Shown here: piece after piece, positions 19,243 to 32,689 of the stretch
Layout: every line of letters begins with the position of its first letter
How positions within the stretch are numbered: position 1 is the stretch's first letter
NCBI RefSeq assembly: GCF_042100115.1
Contig: NC_091278.1
Location: 310,001-374,000, forward strand
DNA length: 64,000 nucleotides
Source: Alternaria dauci
Lineage: Eukaryota > Ascomycota > Dothideomycetes > Pleosporales > Pleosporaceae
Reading direction: 5' to 3'
Program-made: the position numbers and the translations under genes
Notes under the pieces: model-generated
What the model saw: only the letters and a program-made list of their open reading frames with translations
Told to the model about the DNA's origin: nothing
The model's database searches: none

Positions 19243-21744
19243 ATGGATCCAAAACGCCGCAAGACCGGCGATCAAGACATCAGCGCGCTGAGGCTTGCGT
19301 CGCGCCAGAAATACCTTGCCGAACGAGAAGCGCAACAACTCGCCTTACTTCGCCGCCAAGTTGCAGAGGAAGCAGAGGAGGAGGAGAGACTAGGAGACAA
19401 ATTATCAGAAAGAGAACGCCAGGAGTTTAGAAATAACAGGAAAACTCTGGAATTGGCAGAGGCGCGCAATGCTATCGACGATTCGGGAGAAGGCTACATA
19501 CTCCCCGATGCGGATTACTCAAATAAACATGAGGCTCTTACCAAACGGCACAAAGACAAGGTCTACGAGAAGAGTGAGGTTCAGCTATGGGAAGAAGAGC
19601 AAATGAAGAAGATCAAGAGCCAGCCTAAGCCCAAGGCGACGGATCGTGTTCAAGCGGACGACTACGAGTATGTCTTCGACACATCCAACGAAGTACAGTT
19701 TCAAGTCGACGCTGCGACTCGTGTGGACGTGGACAAGCAGATGTTGCAGCGTCAACTTGACGAAGCAGAGAAGAGAGCCTCGACTATCGAGGAGGTTCGT
19801 CGAAGTTTGCCCGTCTACAAGTTCAAGGACGAACTACTCGCGGCTGTAGATCAGCACCAGGTCATCGTTGTCGTCGGAGAAACTGGTTCTGGAAAGTCAA
19901 CACAAATCCCTCAGTACGTCGCCTCTGCTGGCTATATCGAGAGCGGCATGATTGCTATTACACAACCACGACGAGTCGCGGCGATGAGCGTCGCCCAGCG
20001 AGTGGCAGAAGAGTACGGCTGCAAGCTCGGGAACGAAGTCGGCTACAGCATCCGTTTCGAAGACAAGACGGGGCCAAAAACGAAGATCAAATTCGCCACG
20101 GATGGTGTACTGCTCCAGGAGGCAAAGTCCGATCCGCTACTCTCCGAATACTCTTGCATCATGATTGACGAGGCCCACGAACGGTCCTTACAATCCGACT
20201 TGCTACTCGTTCTCTGCAGGGAAGTTTGCCATGCCCGGCCCGAGTTTAAACTTCTCATTCTCAGTGCTACGATCAACGCCGCGCACTTCTCGCAGTACTT
20301 CCACGACTGTCCAATATTCTCTATACCGGGTAAAACCTTCCCTACGCAAGTGTTTTACACTGAACGGCCCGAAGCAAACTATCTCGCGGCAAGCGTCACA
20401 ACTGTGATGCAAATACACATCAGTGCTGACACACCAGGTGACATCCTGGTCTTCCTTACGGGTGAGGAGGAGATTCAAGCGGCCATGGAGAGCCTAGAGG
20501 AAACCAAAAAGAAGCTCGGGTCAAGAATCAAAGAGCTGGTCGTGCGCCCCATGTACTCTGCTCTCCCTCCAGCAGATCAAGCGCTCGCGTTCGAGCCAGC
20601 GCCCGTCAATGGACGTAAAGTGATATTGGCGACCAACATCGCGGAGACCAGTATCACGTTTGAAGGCGTCAAGCATGTCATCGACACGGGCTACAGCAAA
20701 GAAAATACTTGGGACAGTGTTCGAGGCTTGTCGTCACTCGTCATAACACCAATCTCGCGTGCCAACGCAGAGCAAAGACGCGGTCGAGCAGGGCGCACGT
20801 CTGCAGGTTTTTGCTACAGATTATACACGCGGCACGCCTACTACAACGAGCTGCCTGCGGAGGCGATACCCGAGATTCAACGCACGAACCTCGATGAAGT
20901 CGTTCTCACTCTGAAGCAGTTGAATATTTCCAACCTTCTTGAGTTTGAGTTCCTGGACAGCCCTTCGAGCTCTTCGCTTATCAAGTCTCTGGAAAACTTG
21001 TACGCCCTGGGGGCTTTGGACTCCACGGGAGCATTGACCCGACTAGGTCGAAGAATGGCTGAGTTGCCATTGGACATCAAGTTATCCAAGGCTATCATTG
21101 ATTCCGAAAAGTACGGTTGTAGAGAGGAGATCCTTTCGATTGTCAGTATGACGGGAGAGTCGGCGACCTTGTTCCTTCGACCCAAAGACAAGAAGGTCGC
21201 GGCAGACGCGGCGCGAAAAAGGTTTTTTTCTACAGATGGTGGTGATTTCATCACGTATCTCAACATCTGGAACCAGTTCGTCGACAGCGGTTACGATCCA
21301 GGGTGGGCACGTGAGAACTTCATCCAAGGAAGAGTTCTTACGCGCGTGCGCGATGTGAGAGACCAGCTCGTCCGTCTAGCAGACCGTGTCGAGGTGCCAG
21401 AGTCGTCATGTGGTACTGATCACATCGCCATCCGCAAGTGTCTTACCGCCGCGTTCTTCACCAACGCAGCGAGGCTGCAGAGAGACGGGCAAACCTACCG
21501 CGTCTTGGCAAACAGCGGCTTGACAGTCCATCTCCATCCTTCCTCCCCACTCAACGAAAGCAGGCCGAAGTGGTGTATATTCGCTTCTCTGCAGGCAACG
21601 TCGAAAGAGTGGATGATGACGTGTGCGCCTATCGAGCCGGATTGGTTGGTCGAGGTAGCACCGCACATGCACACTGAGAGCTCGATTTCCAAGCTCGGCG
21701 ATAATAAGAAGATGCCGAAGGCGGTCCAGGAGAGGTCGAGGTAG
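19243..21744 (+). CDS. PRP2: DEAH-box pre-mRNA splicing helicase, Prp2/Cdc28 type
   Basis: A single exon of 833 residues. Prp2 (S. pombe Cdc28, human DHX16) remodels the spliceosome before the first splicing step using ATP. The N-terminus is a charged coiled-coil (ERERQEFRNN, ARNAIDDSGEGY) ending in YEYVFDTSNEVQF, which matches the Prp2/DHX16 branch rather than Prp16, 22 or 43. Motifs: GETGSGKST (about residue 212), TQPRRVAAMSVA, DEAHERS (about 309), SAT (about 340), TNIAETSIT, and QRRGRAGRT (about 511). The helicase-associated and OB domains follow (ALGALDSTGALTRLGRRMAELP, then HPSSPLNESRPKWCIFASL and EPDWLVEVAPH). It is downstream of RAD54 in tandem, with no operon-like link. Assignment to Prp2 among DEAH paralogues is fairly safe. 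Confidence 0.9.
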   Translation: MDPKRRKTGDQDISALRLASRQKYLAEREAQQLALLRRQVAEEAEEEERLGDKLSERERQEFRNNRKTLELAEARNAIDDSGEGYILPDADYSNKHEALTKRHKDKVYEKSEVQLWEEEQMKKIKSQPKPKATDRVQADDYEYVFDTSNEVQFQVDAATRVDVDKQMLQRQLDEAEKRASTIEEVRRSLPVYKFKDELLAAVDQHQVIVVVGETGSGKSTQIPQYVASAGYIESGMIAITQPRRVAAMSVAQRVAEEYGCKLGNEVGYSIRFEDKTGPKTKIKFATDGVLLQEAKSDPLLSEYSCIMIDEAHERSLQSDLLLVLCREVCHARPEFKLLILSATINAAHFSQYFHDCPIFSIPGKTFPTQVFYTERPEANYLAASVTTVMQIHISADTPGDILVFLTGEEEIQAAMESLEETKKKLGSRIKELVVRPMYSALPPADQALAFEPAPVNGRKVILATNIAETSITFEGVKHVIDTGYSKENTWDSVRGLSSLVITPISRANAEQRRGRAGRTSAGFCYRLYTRHAYYNELPAEAIPEIQRTNLDEVVLTLKQLNISNLLEFEFLDSPSSSSLIKSLENLYALGALDSTGALTRLGRRMAELPLDIKLSKAIIDSEKYGCREEILSIVSMTGESATLFLRPKDKKVAADAARKRFFSTDGGDFITYLNIWNQFVDSGYDPGWARENFIQGRVLTRVRDVRDQLVRLADRVEVPESSCGTDHIAIRKCLTAAFFTNAARLQRDGQTYRVLANSGLTVHLHPSSPLNESRPKWCIFASLQATSKEWMMTCAPIEPDWLVEVAPHMHTESSISKLGDNKKMPKAVQERSR

Positions 21745-22560
21745 CACCGCACAAAACACAACAATCAAAAGTGTGATGCCCATGGGTCAGAAGTAGGTCA
21801 CGGTGGCGGGATTTCACATCCTCGTTGTTCTTGGGGCTGAGGAATTCTGGGATTATGTCGGCGGCCGGCATGTACAAGGTTTGGGGTAGTGTAATGTCTA
21901 ACACCTCTGGCATGCGTCGGGTACAGTCATGGTGTAGCAGTTTTTACAAAATTCATGTCTTGGGGGAGTCAGGATTGGGCGTTCTTTGGAAAGGAAAAAG
22001 GTCACAGTGTTCGATATGATACCCGATCTCGTGTTTATCTGCATTAGGCGTATTTGCGTCTTAGCGTAGTATGGTGGAATGAAGAATATCAAGTCAAACC
22101 ATGTCCACATCTTGAGGTGTATTGAATTGGCATTCATGCTTACGTAGCTTTTGCTAGCTTTGCTCGAGTCAGCGTCATGAAGTGCTCGAGGCTGTTATAG
22201 TGGCATGTATGATCAAGACCGTACACGCCCATCGTATATCGCCAGGCTGGGTGGAGAGTGCTAAGAAGTGACATGATGATGCACACCATGTTCTTCAGAC
22301 GAACATATCGGAGCATATGTCCACGTCCTGGCTCTGTTGGCAGTTGCCAGAGCCTACCAAGATAGTGTGAAACTACAGACGCTATCTAGACGTCGACGGT
22401 GCTAACAAGGCGAATTCAGCACATATCTCACACAACATCGCATAGCTAGTTGGATATCCTAACATATCCCTCTACATCCATCACCCTTCATAGTGAGCCT
22501 CTTTTTGATCAAGCCGCCACAGATATGCTACGCTATATCCCATCCCCGAAACACACACTT
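21745..22560. other. Intergenic between convergent genes
   Basis: 816 bp between the helicase and the ammonia-lyase gene, both 3' ends facing inward. It is AT-richer than its neighbours. No gene seen. Confidence 0.5.
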
Positions 22561-23767
22561 CTAAATACCCACCGGAACGTCATACCCCCTCTCCCCCTCG
22601 GTACTAAACAACACCACCACGCTCTCCTCTCCTAGCCCCAACACTCTTTTCATCTCCGCGTCCCCACAAACTTTCTTCAACGCCGTCAACGTCGCAGCTC
22701 CACACGGCCCATTCCTCACTCCGCTTTTATGTAATCCCAACAAATCATTATGGACATCGACATCTTCCACCGTCACACTGACATCCACGCCTTTCCTCAG
22801 CACCTCCCACGCCGTTGTAGATGTAGTTCCGCAGTTCATCCCGTTGCATATCGTATGGCCTGTTTGGATAGGTGTAATTTTCCCAGCGGAGAGGGAGGCG
22901 AGGAGACTAGCTGCAGTGGCGGGTTCGACAGTGATGACAGAGACGGGTGGAGAGTTGGAGGAAGAGGCTTTGTAGTGCATGGTTACGGCTTGCGCCCAGG
23001 AACCTACTCCACAGGCGGCGATGGCGTGGGTTACGGGGGGAATGCGCATGGATTTGAGCTGGGCGTCTGTTTCGGTGAGCATGGTTGTGTAGCCTTCTAC
23101 GACCCACTGCTTCCTGTTAGTCTGCAGTCTTATTGTAACCGTGTAGAGATTGGTAGATGTTGGTGTGGGTGGATAGTCAAGCCAGCTAGGTATCACACAC
23201 CTGTGGTATCTCTTCGTATCCTTCCCAGGACACATCCATGACCAGCATACCTCCTTTTCCTTCCGCTTCTTCCCTCGCTTTCGCAATCGAGTCATCGTAG
23301 TCTCCATCTATCACTCTCACTTCTGCGCCTTCACTCCTAATCTTCTCTTGCGTCGCTTCGTCCATGAACCCAGGCACAAAGATGACAGCTTTGATGTCCA
23401 GATACTTTGCCATGCGCGAAACAGCTCGACCCCAGTTCCCTTCCGTACACGTGACTAGTTCGATACCCGCCTCTCTTGCTGCAGTGCCGAGTTCGTCTAG
23501 GGTAGCGGACAGTGGGAGGTGGCATTTTGATGCAATGGCCTTGTGGATGGCCCACGATGCGCCTAGGATTTTGAAGGCGGGAAGACCGAGACGGTTGGAT
23601 TCGTCTTTTATGAGGACGTGGCGCAGGCCGAGGTGTTTTGCTAGGTCTGGTAGGGGAACGAGGGGAGTGACGGAGTAATCGGGGAGGGTGCGGTGGAAAG
23701 GCTCGACTGATGGGTTTGCAGAGGGCCCAGAGTGCTTCCAAGAGGCTGCGGATGGGTTGTGGAACAT
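22561..23767 (-). CDS. PLP-dependent ammonia-lyase (diaminopropionate ammonia-lyase-like)
   Basis: Two minus-strand exons (23767-23201, 23106-22561) give 370 residues. Fold type II PLP enzyme of the tryptophan-synthase-beta family. Lys66 in LPAFKILGASWA is the expected PLP Schiff-base lysine. TEGNWGRAVSRMAKYLDIKAVIFVPGFM is the typical substrate/phosphate region, and CGVGSWAQAV the Gly-rich phosphate loop. The order and the FKILGASWA motif fit diaminopropionate ammonia-lyase, which turns 2,3-diaminopropionate into pyruvate and ammonia; D-serine or threonine deamination are alternatives. The protein is slightly shorter than bacterial forms. The 94-nt intron has a GTGTGT donor and a CAG acceptor. 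It is divergent from the next gene. Confidence 0.85.
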
Positions 23768-24158
23768 GGCGATGGGATATCAGGTGATGGGCTAGTGTTC
23801 AAGCATACGTGTGAAGTGATATCGGTTGGAGGATTACTCCCGTCAACCTTTATGGAGCAGCGCCTCATGTACAGTCCACGATCGTTCGCAGGGCGTGCCC
23901 AGCATGCTTGCCGATTGAGCGTGTGCGTGGTGCAAGTTACTGTGCATTACTGCAAGCCATCATGAATAACGCTGAACGTGCGCGTCTCTTCCGACGGGAA
24001 ACGCTCATGTTGGCTAATCGTGGGGCGTGGGGACCAAGTAGCTGCTCAGGGTCCAACCCGCGTACGTCATCCCCGCGGCTGTTCACACAGCTGCCTCTGC
24101 GCATGTGTTTCGCAGCATACTCTGCAAACTCCAGCACCTGCGACGACAAACCACGAAT
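23768..24158. other. Divergent promoter region, ammonia-lyase / EI24-like
   Basis: 391 bp between the two start codons. No coding potential or other motif that I can name. Confidence 0.5.
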
Positions 24159-25186
24159 ATGTCACAGCAAGGAGTACATGCAGCGCTGGGGAATATTCCA
24201 AGAGTTGTAGTGCGGCCAACAGTGGACAACGTTGTAGCGTCCTCATACCTCGTCAAGGTATCTGAAGAAACTGTACTGCGGTTGCGCATATGCTAACAGG
24301 CAACAGGGCATCGTCTTCTTCCTTGCGCACCCGTTCCTATACCCTCTGCTCAAGGCGCGATTACTGCCCGCAGTCCTTCTCAGCATCTTCGTGCTTACCA
24401 ACCTCTTCGTCTGGACATTGCTGCCGCAGGTCCTCTTCCTCAAGCTGTTCCACACAGCAGGCAGTGCCTGGGTCAACGCCGTATTCCTCGTCCTGGGAGA
24501 AGGGGCCGCAATCGTCGCACTGCTCTTCGAGTCCTTCTTGGTGGTTCGTATACCCCAACCACATCCAACACGCACCGCGTATCCTACAGGCACTGACATG
24601 CACACCCCCAGGACGAATCCCAAGTCGACGTCTTTGATGCCGTCCTCATCTACAAAGGCTACGAAGACCTCGTTCGCAAGCACCGCCCCGTCAGCGAAGA
24701 CTCGCTCAACGACCCCGTCCGCCGCCTCGGCAAGCCCACACGCTCGTCTGTCTATGCGCCCTTTTCGTTCCGCCAGATCGCCGAGTTTGTGATGCTGCTG
24801 CCGGTGAACTTTGTACCATACGTCGGGGTGCCGTTGTTTCTTTTGTTGACGGGGTATCGCGCCGGTCCGTTTCAGCACTGGCGGTACTTTCAGCTTCTGG
24901 GGTACGACAAGAAGCAGAGGAATGCTGCGATTAGGAAGAGGCGGTGGCAGTACACTTGGTAGGTCGAACGCCGTTACGCGTCAATCACAAAAAGGCTAAC
25001 ACAAGCAGGTATGGCACGGTGTACTTGGTTCTGCAATACGTGCCGCCGCTCAGCATGTTCTTTCTCATGACGGCGCCCGCCAGCTCGGCGTTGTGGGCGG
25101 CCGACCTGGAGAGGGCGAGGAGGGAGCAGGAGGCGAACCTGGCGCAGGCGCCGCAGTACACGGACGAGCCGGACGCGGGAGTATGA
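24159..25186 (+). CDS. EI24 / Rrt8-Lds-like multi-pass membrane protein
   Basis: Four exons (24159-24257, 24307-24543, 24612-24958, 25009-25186) give about 286 residues with consistent phases. Hydrophobic segments lie at about residues 34-65 (GIVFFLAHPFLYPLLKARLL), 70-110, 160-185 (FVMLLPVNFVPYVGVPLFLLL) and 225-245 (YLVLQYVPPLSMFFL). The layout and the PVNFVPYVG block resemble the EI24/CysZ-like fungal family that includes yeast Rrt8 and Lds1/Lds2, found at lipid droplets and involved in outer spore wall formation. The second donor is uncertain: GTTCGT at 24544 or GTGGTT at 24541, differing by one Val. The function here is unknown. Confidence 0.75.
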
Positions 25187-25771
25187 TAGTACACCGCATA
25201 GTCTTGTCTGGTTGTTCGGAACTCACCGACTGGAAGATGGTAGTCGAGTATCAATGTTTGAGCTAGCAGCTTGTTGCTCAGGTCCGCAGATGATCGGAGT
25301 GTTGAGGTCATGGAAGCTGGACGCGCGTGACCACGGGAGGGTTTCGCGCGATGCTTCCAAGAATGCCATGTTGCCACAACTGAATGCACATAGCCAAACG
25401 CGTCAACTAACAACTGTCCGTCTGCTCCCGATATGCCCGGTCAGCTGCTGTCTTGTGCTGTCGTATCCTGTCCTGTCCTGTCTCGTCACGATGGCCGGCC
25501 TCGGTTCCCACAGTGACGGCGGATCCGGTTGGCGCAGGTACGGAGCTCGAACAGGGAACGTGTCACGCTAGCCGCACGGCGCCAGGCAGCACTGATCACA
25601 TTCGTCATTCGCTCGCCGCGCCTTCCCCAGCCCCATAGATAGCTGCAGCTTGAGCTCCATCCCCAACACACCTGACATTCACTCCCTCCATCTCTCCACT
25701 CCCCCCATCCATCATCCATCTACCCCGACTCTTCTTCCGCACCCATCCAAATCCATTAACACTCCGCCATC
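25187..25771. other. Intergenic, EI24-like gene to PEP4
   Basis: 585 bp; the last 100 bp are C/T-rich, as in many strong fungal promoters and leaders. There is a CCTGT-type microrepeat near 25457-25483. No gene. Confidence 0.5.
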
Positions 25772-27076
<1,305 letters not shown>

Positions 27077-27800
27077 GACGCTCAATGAGAGTGGGGATAT
27101 GACACAGCTTCAGGAACGTCATGGTTATGAGGGAGTTTGGATCAAATTGTAGTTCGGCATAATGACTTGGGTATCGGTTCTACAGTAGCAATAGCGAATG
27201 AGAAGGATCAAGAACAAATGTCGTGCATCGTGATGGTGATGTGTTCCGGCTGTCACCGCGTAAGCTAGTATAGTCTGCACTAGGCGGACGGCTGAGCCCC
27301 AGGCGTTTACACGTGCACCTATCGATAAGCTCAACCAATGACGTCTTTTGGACGGCCGCGACGGATACGGATGGCTTGCAGCTCAGGCAACCTAGAAGCA
27401 GTGGGATGATAACAGCCTAGAGGGAGATGTTGTAATTAATGCGCTATACACTTGAATCCACTCCTACCGGTCGCTGTTGTTGCCTAGAGATGTGCGTGGG
27501 TAACCTTATCGCGTCACGCTAACAGGTACCCCGGAGCATGGATCTCGTGGCTGACGAGCGTGCATAGCTCGCAGACGTCCAAGTCATTCCGGCAGACGCG
27601 AACGCCCCCAATATGTGACCATCAACAGAATCCGCAAACTGCCCTGCAGCGAGAAACACGAAATACACGTCTGGATTCACTCCGTATTTGCCCTGGGTCT
27701 GCCTCGTCTGAACCGCGGTACATCCGCCAACACACCCGCAGCCCTCCCTCGCCAATAAAGTGTTGAGAAACCGCGCACTCCCACCATCCCTTTCCCAACC
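27077..27800. other. Intergenic, PEP4 to ATG26
   Basis: 724 bp with no gene recognised; the last part is probably the ATG26 leader. Confidence 0.5.
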
Positions 27801-30800
27801 ATGGCAACCTCACAAGACAGAGGCCGCGATAGGACGAGTCGCCGCCTGAGCCGCAAACGCAGAAATTCAGCGCGAGAACCACGGAACATGTCGCTCGACG
27901 TGCCAGAGCGCTTTCGAGACGGAGACGATGCACACGAAGACGTTACAGCGCCGAAGCGCAACAACACCATGTCGATGAATCAGTCGCTCTTCTCCATGAT
28001 AGCGCGTGCAGGACAGCAATCACAAACCGACCTGGGCACCATGGCCGAGGTCGACTCGGGCGATAGCGACGACGGAGGTGCGAAGCGGAAGACATACCGG
28101 AACCTCGACGGCGCAGCGCGATTAAGTCGTCTGAGTTCCGCAAACGATTTTCAGAGCGCCGAGCAAGACGCAGACGACAAGACGGACAAGGGAAAGCACC
28201 GGCGGACGCTTTCTGAGAATAAATATCTGCGCAACTTGCCCAAGTTGAAGTTGTCGAGCAGGAAGGAAGGACAGGCCCAAGGCCGGACGTCGAACCGCAG
28301 CGATCAGAATCAGATGTCGAGCAGCCAGTTCTTGCCGCCGAAACCGTCGCCCGAGGACCTTCCGAGTCCACCGCGGTCGAGCGAGACGCTGGCCAAGATA
28401 AAGACCAAGGATAAAGACAAGAAGACCATCAGCGCCGGCGAGGACATGGCCGTAGACAACACGCAGGCCTCTGGCCGTAAGAGCAGACACGGAAGCACTG
28501 CTGGGCTAGCCAAGAGCAAAGCACCCGTCACGCTGGCGCAAAGGATACAGCAGATTTTCGAATTCGAAGAGGTGGAAGAAGTCATTTCTGAATACGCATG
28601 CTGGCTGCTCCAAAGCATCTTGCTGCAGGGCTACATGTACGTTACACAGAAGCATATATGCTTCTACGCGTACATACCCAAGAAACACCACGATGTCAGC
28701 AAGACGGGCTATCTGTCCAAGCGCGGCCGCAGCAAGTTCAACCGGTATTGGTTCGTGCTCAAGGGGGATGTACTGGGTTACTACACCAACCCGGCTGAAG
28801 TATACTATCCCCGAAATCGCATCAATCTGCAATACGCCATTTCCGCCGAGGTCATCGACTCCTCTGCCACTACCAAGAAAGGAGCAGCAGAAGAAGAGAC
28901 TAGCTTTGCTGTTACGACGGACGAGCGGCGCTACCTGTTCAAAGCGGATTCTGCGGCTAGTGCAAAGGAATGGACGCGTGCTATTCAAAAAGTCATCTTC
29001 CGGACGCATAACGAGGGTGGCAGTGTGAAGATTTGTTTGCTGATTCGCAATGTGCTTGAGATTGAGGAGAGCAAGATGCTGGACCTGGCGCAGACGGTGC
29101 GCGTAAGAGTCGTGGATAACGATGAGACGTTTGCTATTGATGAGGTATGTTGAGCTGGCAAGAGGGGCTTGTATAAACGAGAATTGTGCTAATCTTGACA
29201 GTACTTCTTCTCCTTTTTTAACAAGGGACAGGATGCGCTCAATGTTCTACGCATCATGATCAACGACAACGAGCACCACCAAGCTCTGCAGCAGCAGGGT
29301 GGTGACGGCGAGGCGTCTACTCCGGTAGGAACACCAACTATCAAGGGCGAGACACCACACATCCACGAGAATGTTCGGGCTACGCTTTCACCTTTGCCGG
29401 CGCCCCATGCGGGACGGTCCAGTATAAGCGACGTGTCTGCGAGATCTAGCAACGATGCGAATAGAAAGAGCTGGGATGTACGACGTAGCATGGACGCGGG
29501 TCGCGGCTTTCGACGACCGAGCCAGGAGTTTCGACGGCCTAGTCATGAGGTGCGACGGAGCTTCAGTAATAGAGGTCGCCAGGGCGACAGGACTCCTGGA
29601 AGAGTGGGTGGGGGAGGCAGTGGTAGTCAGTCGCGTCAGTCGCCTGGGGCAGCGGACTCGGAATCAGCCTTTGACCCAGGTAAGTTGTGACGGTACGAAT
29701 GGCATGCGAGACATGTACTGACTCCACATCTTCGCCTTTGCAGGTACCGAATCGTCTGTCGCTATTCAATCCATGGACGAGAGCGGGGCCTCTGCTTCTC
29801 AAATCTTGGATCGCTCCGACGTTTTCCGGGGACCTGTCAATGCGCCCCTACATAACCTTGACACACACACTAGACATTCACAAGACACGGCGCGATCGAC
29901 GCAGCCAAAGTCTGCCACTCGCTCAAAGCAGCCCCAAACACCGACTGGCGCTGAGTTCGAAGACGATACCGATAACAGCGTGCAGCCCCGCCTGTCAGGT
30001 TCATCGTCTGCTCTACAGGATATCGCCTCCTACCCGCTTCAGAAGGCTTCGGGCTTAGCGGGTTTTCTCAGGACTCGCTCGAAGAAAATCAGCAACCTTC
30101 TCACAGGCGGCGAATCTATGGGTTACTACGAAAAGGTGTCTGGCATGCTTGCAGGTGGGCGAAAGCACTACAACACAGCTGAGGGACTAGAGACTGGCGA
30201 CCAGATCCACGGATTCGAGGACGATGAGGATGCCGCAAAGGCTGCCGAGAACTTTCGAGATCACTTCGCTTTCCCCGAGACGGAAGTGCTCCAGTCGTCG
30301 TTCTTCGCGTCGCTCCAGCGTCTTGTGCCGAATTATGGAAAAATCTACATTAGCGGGAGGTATTTTTGTTTCCGCAGCTTGATGCCCATGTCCAAGACGA
30401 AGATCATCCTCCCCATGCGAGATATTGAGAATGTCAACAAGGAGAAGGGGTTCCGACTCGGCTACTCTGGCCTCACTGTCGCCATCAAGGGCCACGAAGA
30501 GCTCTTCTTTGAGTTCTCAAAGGCCGAGTACCGCGATGAGTGTGCAATCATGGTGCTCCGCGTTCTGGAGAACACAAAGTATCTCGAAGAAGAGGATTCG
30601 TCGTCTTCGGGCGTGGACAGCGACGACGAAGCCGCGAGAGCAGAACACGAGTTGCTACAACAAGCTCGCGAGAACACCGATACGGACAAGCCAGCTAACA
30701 TGTCAGATATTGTGCGCGCTGCAGACCACGATCGCATCCCCCTCATCTTCGACGACCCGCTCGCCTCGTTTGTCGACTTCAAGCCCTCGGAGCCCCTGAC

Positions 30801-32385
30801 CATTGTCTGCCTCACCATTGGATCCCGCGGCGACGTGCAGCCCTACATTGCGCTATGCAAAGAACTCCTCAAGGAAGGCCACAAACCGCGCATCGCAACG
30901 CACGCCGAATTCGAGCCCTGGGTACGTAAACACGGCATCGACTTTGCAGTCGTCGACGGCAATCCCGCCGAGCTGATGCGCATCTGCGTCGAACACGGCA
31001 TGTTTACCTACGGTTTCATGAAGGAAGCCAATGCCAAGTTCCGGGGCTGGCTCGACGACGTGTGTAGCTCGTCGTGGCGCGCCTGCCAGGGCGCTGACGT
31101 GCTTATTGAGTCGCCGAGTACCATGGCCGGCATCCACATTGCGGAAGCGCTTGAGATTCCGTATTTCCGTGCCTTTACCATGCCCTGGACACAGACGCGT
31201 GCGTACCCACATGCCTTTACTGTCACGGAGAAGAAGATGGGTGGGACGTATAACAACTACACGTACACGGTCTTTGACAAGGTGTTTTGGACCGCCATTG
31301 CCAACCAGGTCAACAAGTGGCGCAGAAGGGAACTCGGACTCCAGGCCACGAACCAGCACAAGATGCAGGCGAATCTGCGTCCGTTTCTGTATAACTTTAG
31401 TCCGCATGTGGTGCCGCCGCCGCTGGATTGGCCAGATTGGGTCCGCGTGACGGGATACTGGTTCTTGGATGAGAGCGACATGTACGAGCCGCCCAAGGAG
31501 CTCATGGCGTTTATCGAGAAGGCGAGGCGAGATGGGAAGAAGCTGGTTTACGTGGGCTTTGGATCTATCGTCATTGACGATCCGGCCGCGCTTACCAGGA
31601 CCGTTGTCGACTCTGTGCTCAAGGCTGATGTCCGTTGCGTTCTCAGCAAGGGCTGGTCTGATCGCCTCATGGACCACACCACCAAGGATGCGTCCAAACC
31701 GGAGATTCCGCTGCCCGAAGAGATATTTCAGATCCAGGCTGCGCCGCATGATTGGCTGTTTCGACAGATGGATGCAGCGGTGCATCATGGTGGGTCTGGG
31801 ACTACGGGCGCGAGTCTGCGCGCGGGTATCCCAACGATTATCAAGCCCTTTTTTGGCGACCAGTTCTTCTTCGCGCAGAGGGTGGAAGATATGGGCGTGG
31901 GCGTTTGGCTCAAGAAGGTCAATACGAGTGTGTTTAGTCGCGCGCTGTGGGAGGTTACGAATTCGCAGAGGATGATTGTTAAGGCAAAGGTTTTGGGACA
32001 GAAGATTAGGAAGGTATGTTCTTTACATCGCCCCTTCAACCCGTAAAAAACAAGCGGGTTTTCGCTAACACAACGACAATAGGACAACGGCACGCAAACC
32101 GCTATTCAAACCATCTACCGCGAACTCGACCGCGCAAGGACTCTGATCAAGAAACAGGCCAAGCAGCCCGGCGACGAGGGCGACGCGACGGATGAGGAAA
32201 TCGAGGCCGATTGGACGCTGGTAGAGGAGGGCGAGGAAATGGATGCTGTTGCTAAGCACATGGCTGAGCAAGCTGCTGCTATGGGCGGGCTACAACAGGA
32301 TGTTTCGCGTACTGGGGGTGGGTCCTTGGTGTTGGGCAGCATGGTGCTGAAGGGTGGGGGTGGAATGCGGAGGACGAAGGAGTAA
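27801..32385 (+). CDS. ATG26: Sterol 3-beta-glucosyltransferase Atg26
   Basis: Four exons (27801-29144, 29202-29679, 29744-32013, 32083-32385) give 1464 residues. The enzyme moves glucose from UDP-glucose to ergosterol; in Pichia and Colletotrichum it is needed for pexophagy, in the latter during infection. Domains in order: a basic/Ser-rich start, first GRAM (about 243-300, [20 protein letters not shown]), PH (about 301-400, [20 protein letters not shown]), a Ser/Arg-rich linker with [14 protein letters not shown] repeats, second GRAM (about 775-850), GT28-type N domain ([19 protein letters not shown], about 958) and the UDP-sugar site ([18 protein letters not shown], about 1288). Length and domain order match fungal Atg26. 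All introns are short, with normal junctions. Confidence 0.97.
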
Positions 32386-32689
32386 TGTTAATTTCCTTTG
32401 ATGTGGTTTTTTTTTCACGATTATGCTCATGTAGAGGGAGGGAGCGGCTTGTTTCTTTTCTTTACTACGTTGGAGTATGAGCAGGGAGTATTAGGCGTTT
32501 AGGGAGAGAGGATTAGACGTAATTAGATTGCAAAGATACCACGCGGTTATGAATACTTATGCGCATGTTAGCATGATGCGCAGGTGAATTCTAATTCCAA
32601 TGTAATAGACGATAATGATATATCTCTACTTGCGCTGTGTAGGCAGACTCGCATCTGACATGGCCATGCCACCCCTTCACATCCCCCTC
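32386..32689. other. Intergenic between convergent genes
   Basis: 304 bp with T-rich tracts (about 32407-32416) that suit 3' ends of ATG26 and the RED-like gene. Nothing else seen. Confidence 0.5.

Noticed and set aside
30853..31788. 311-residue minus-strand frame
   Set aside because: Opposite the catalytic domain of ATG26; composition shadow, no recognisable motif.
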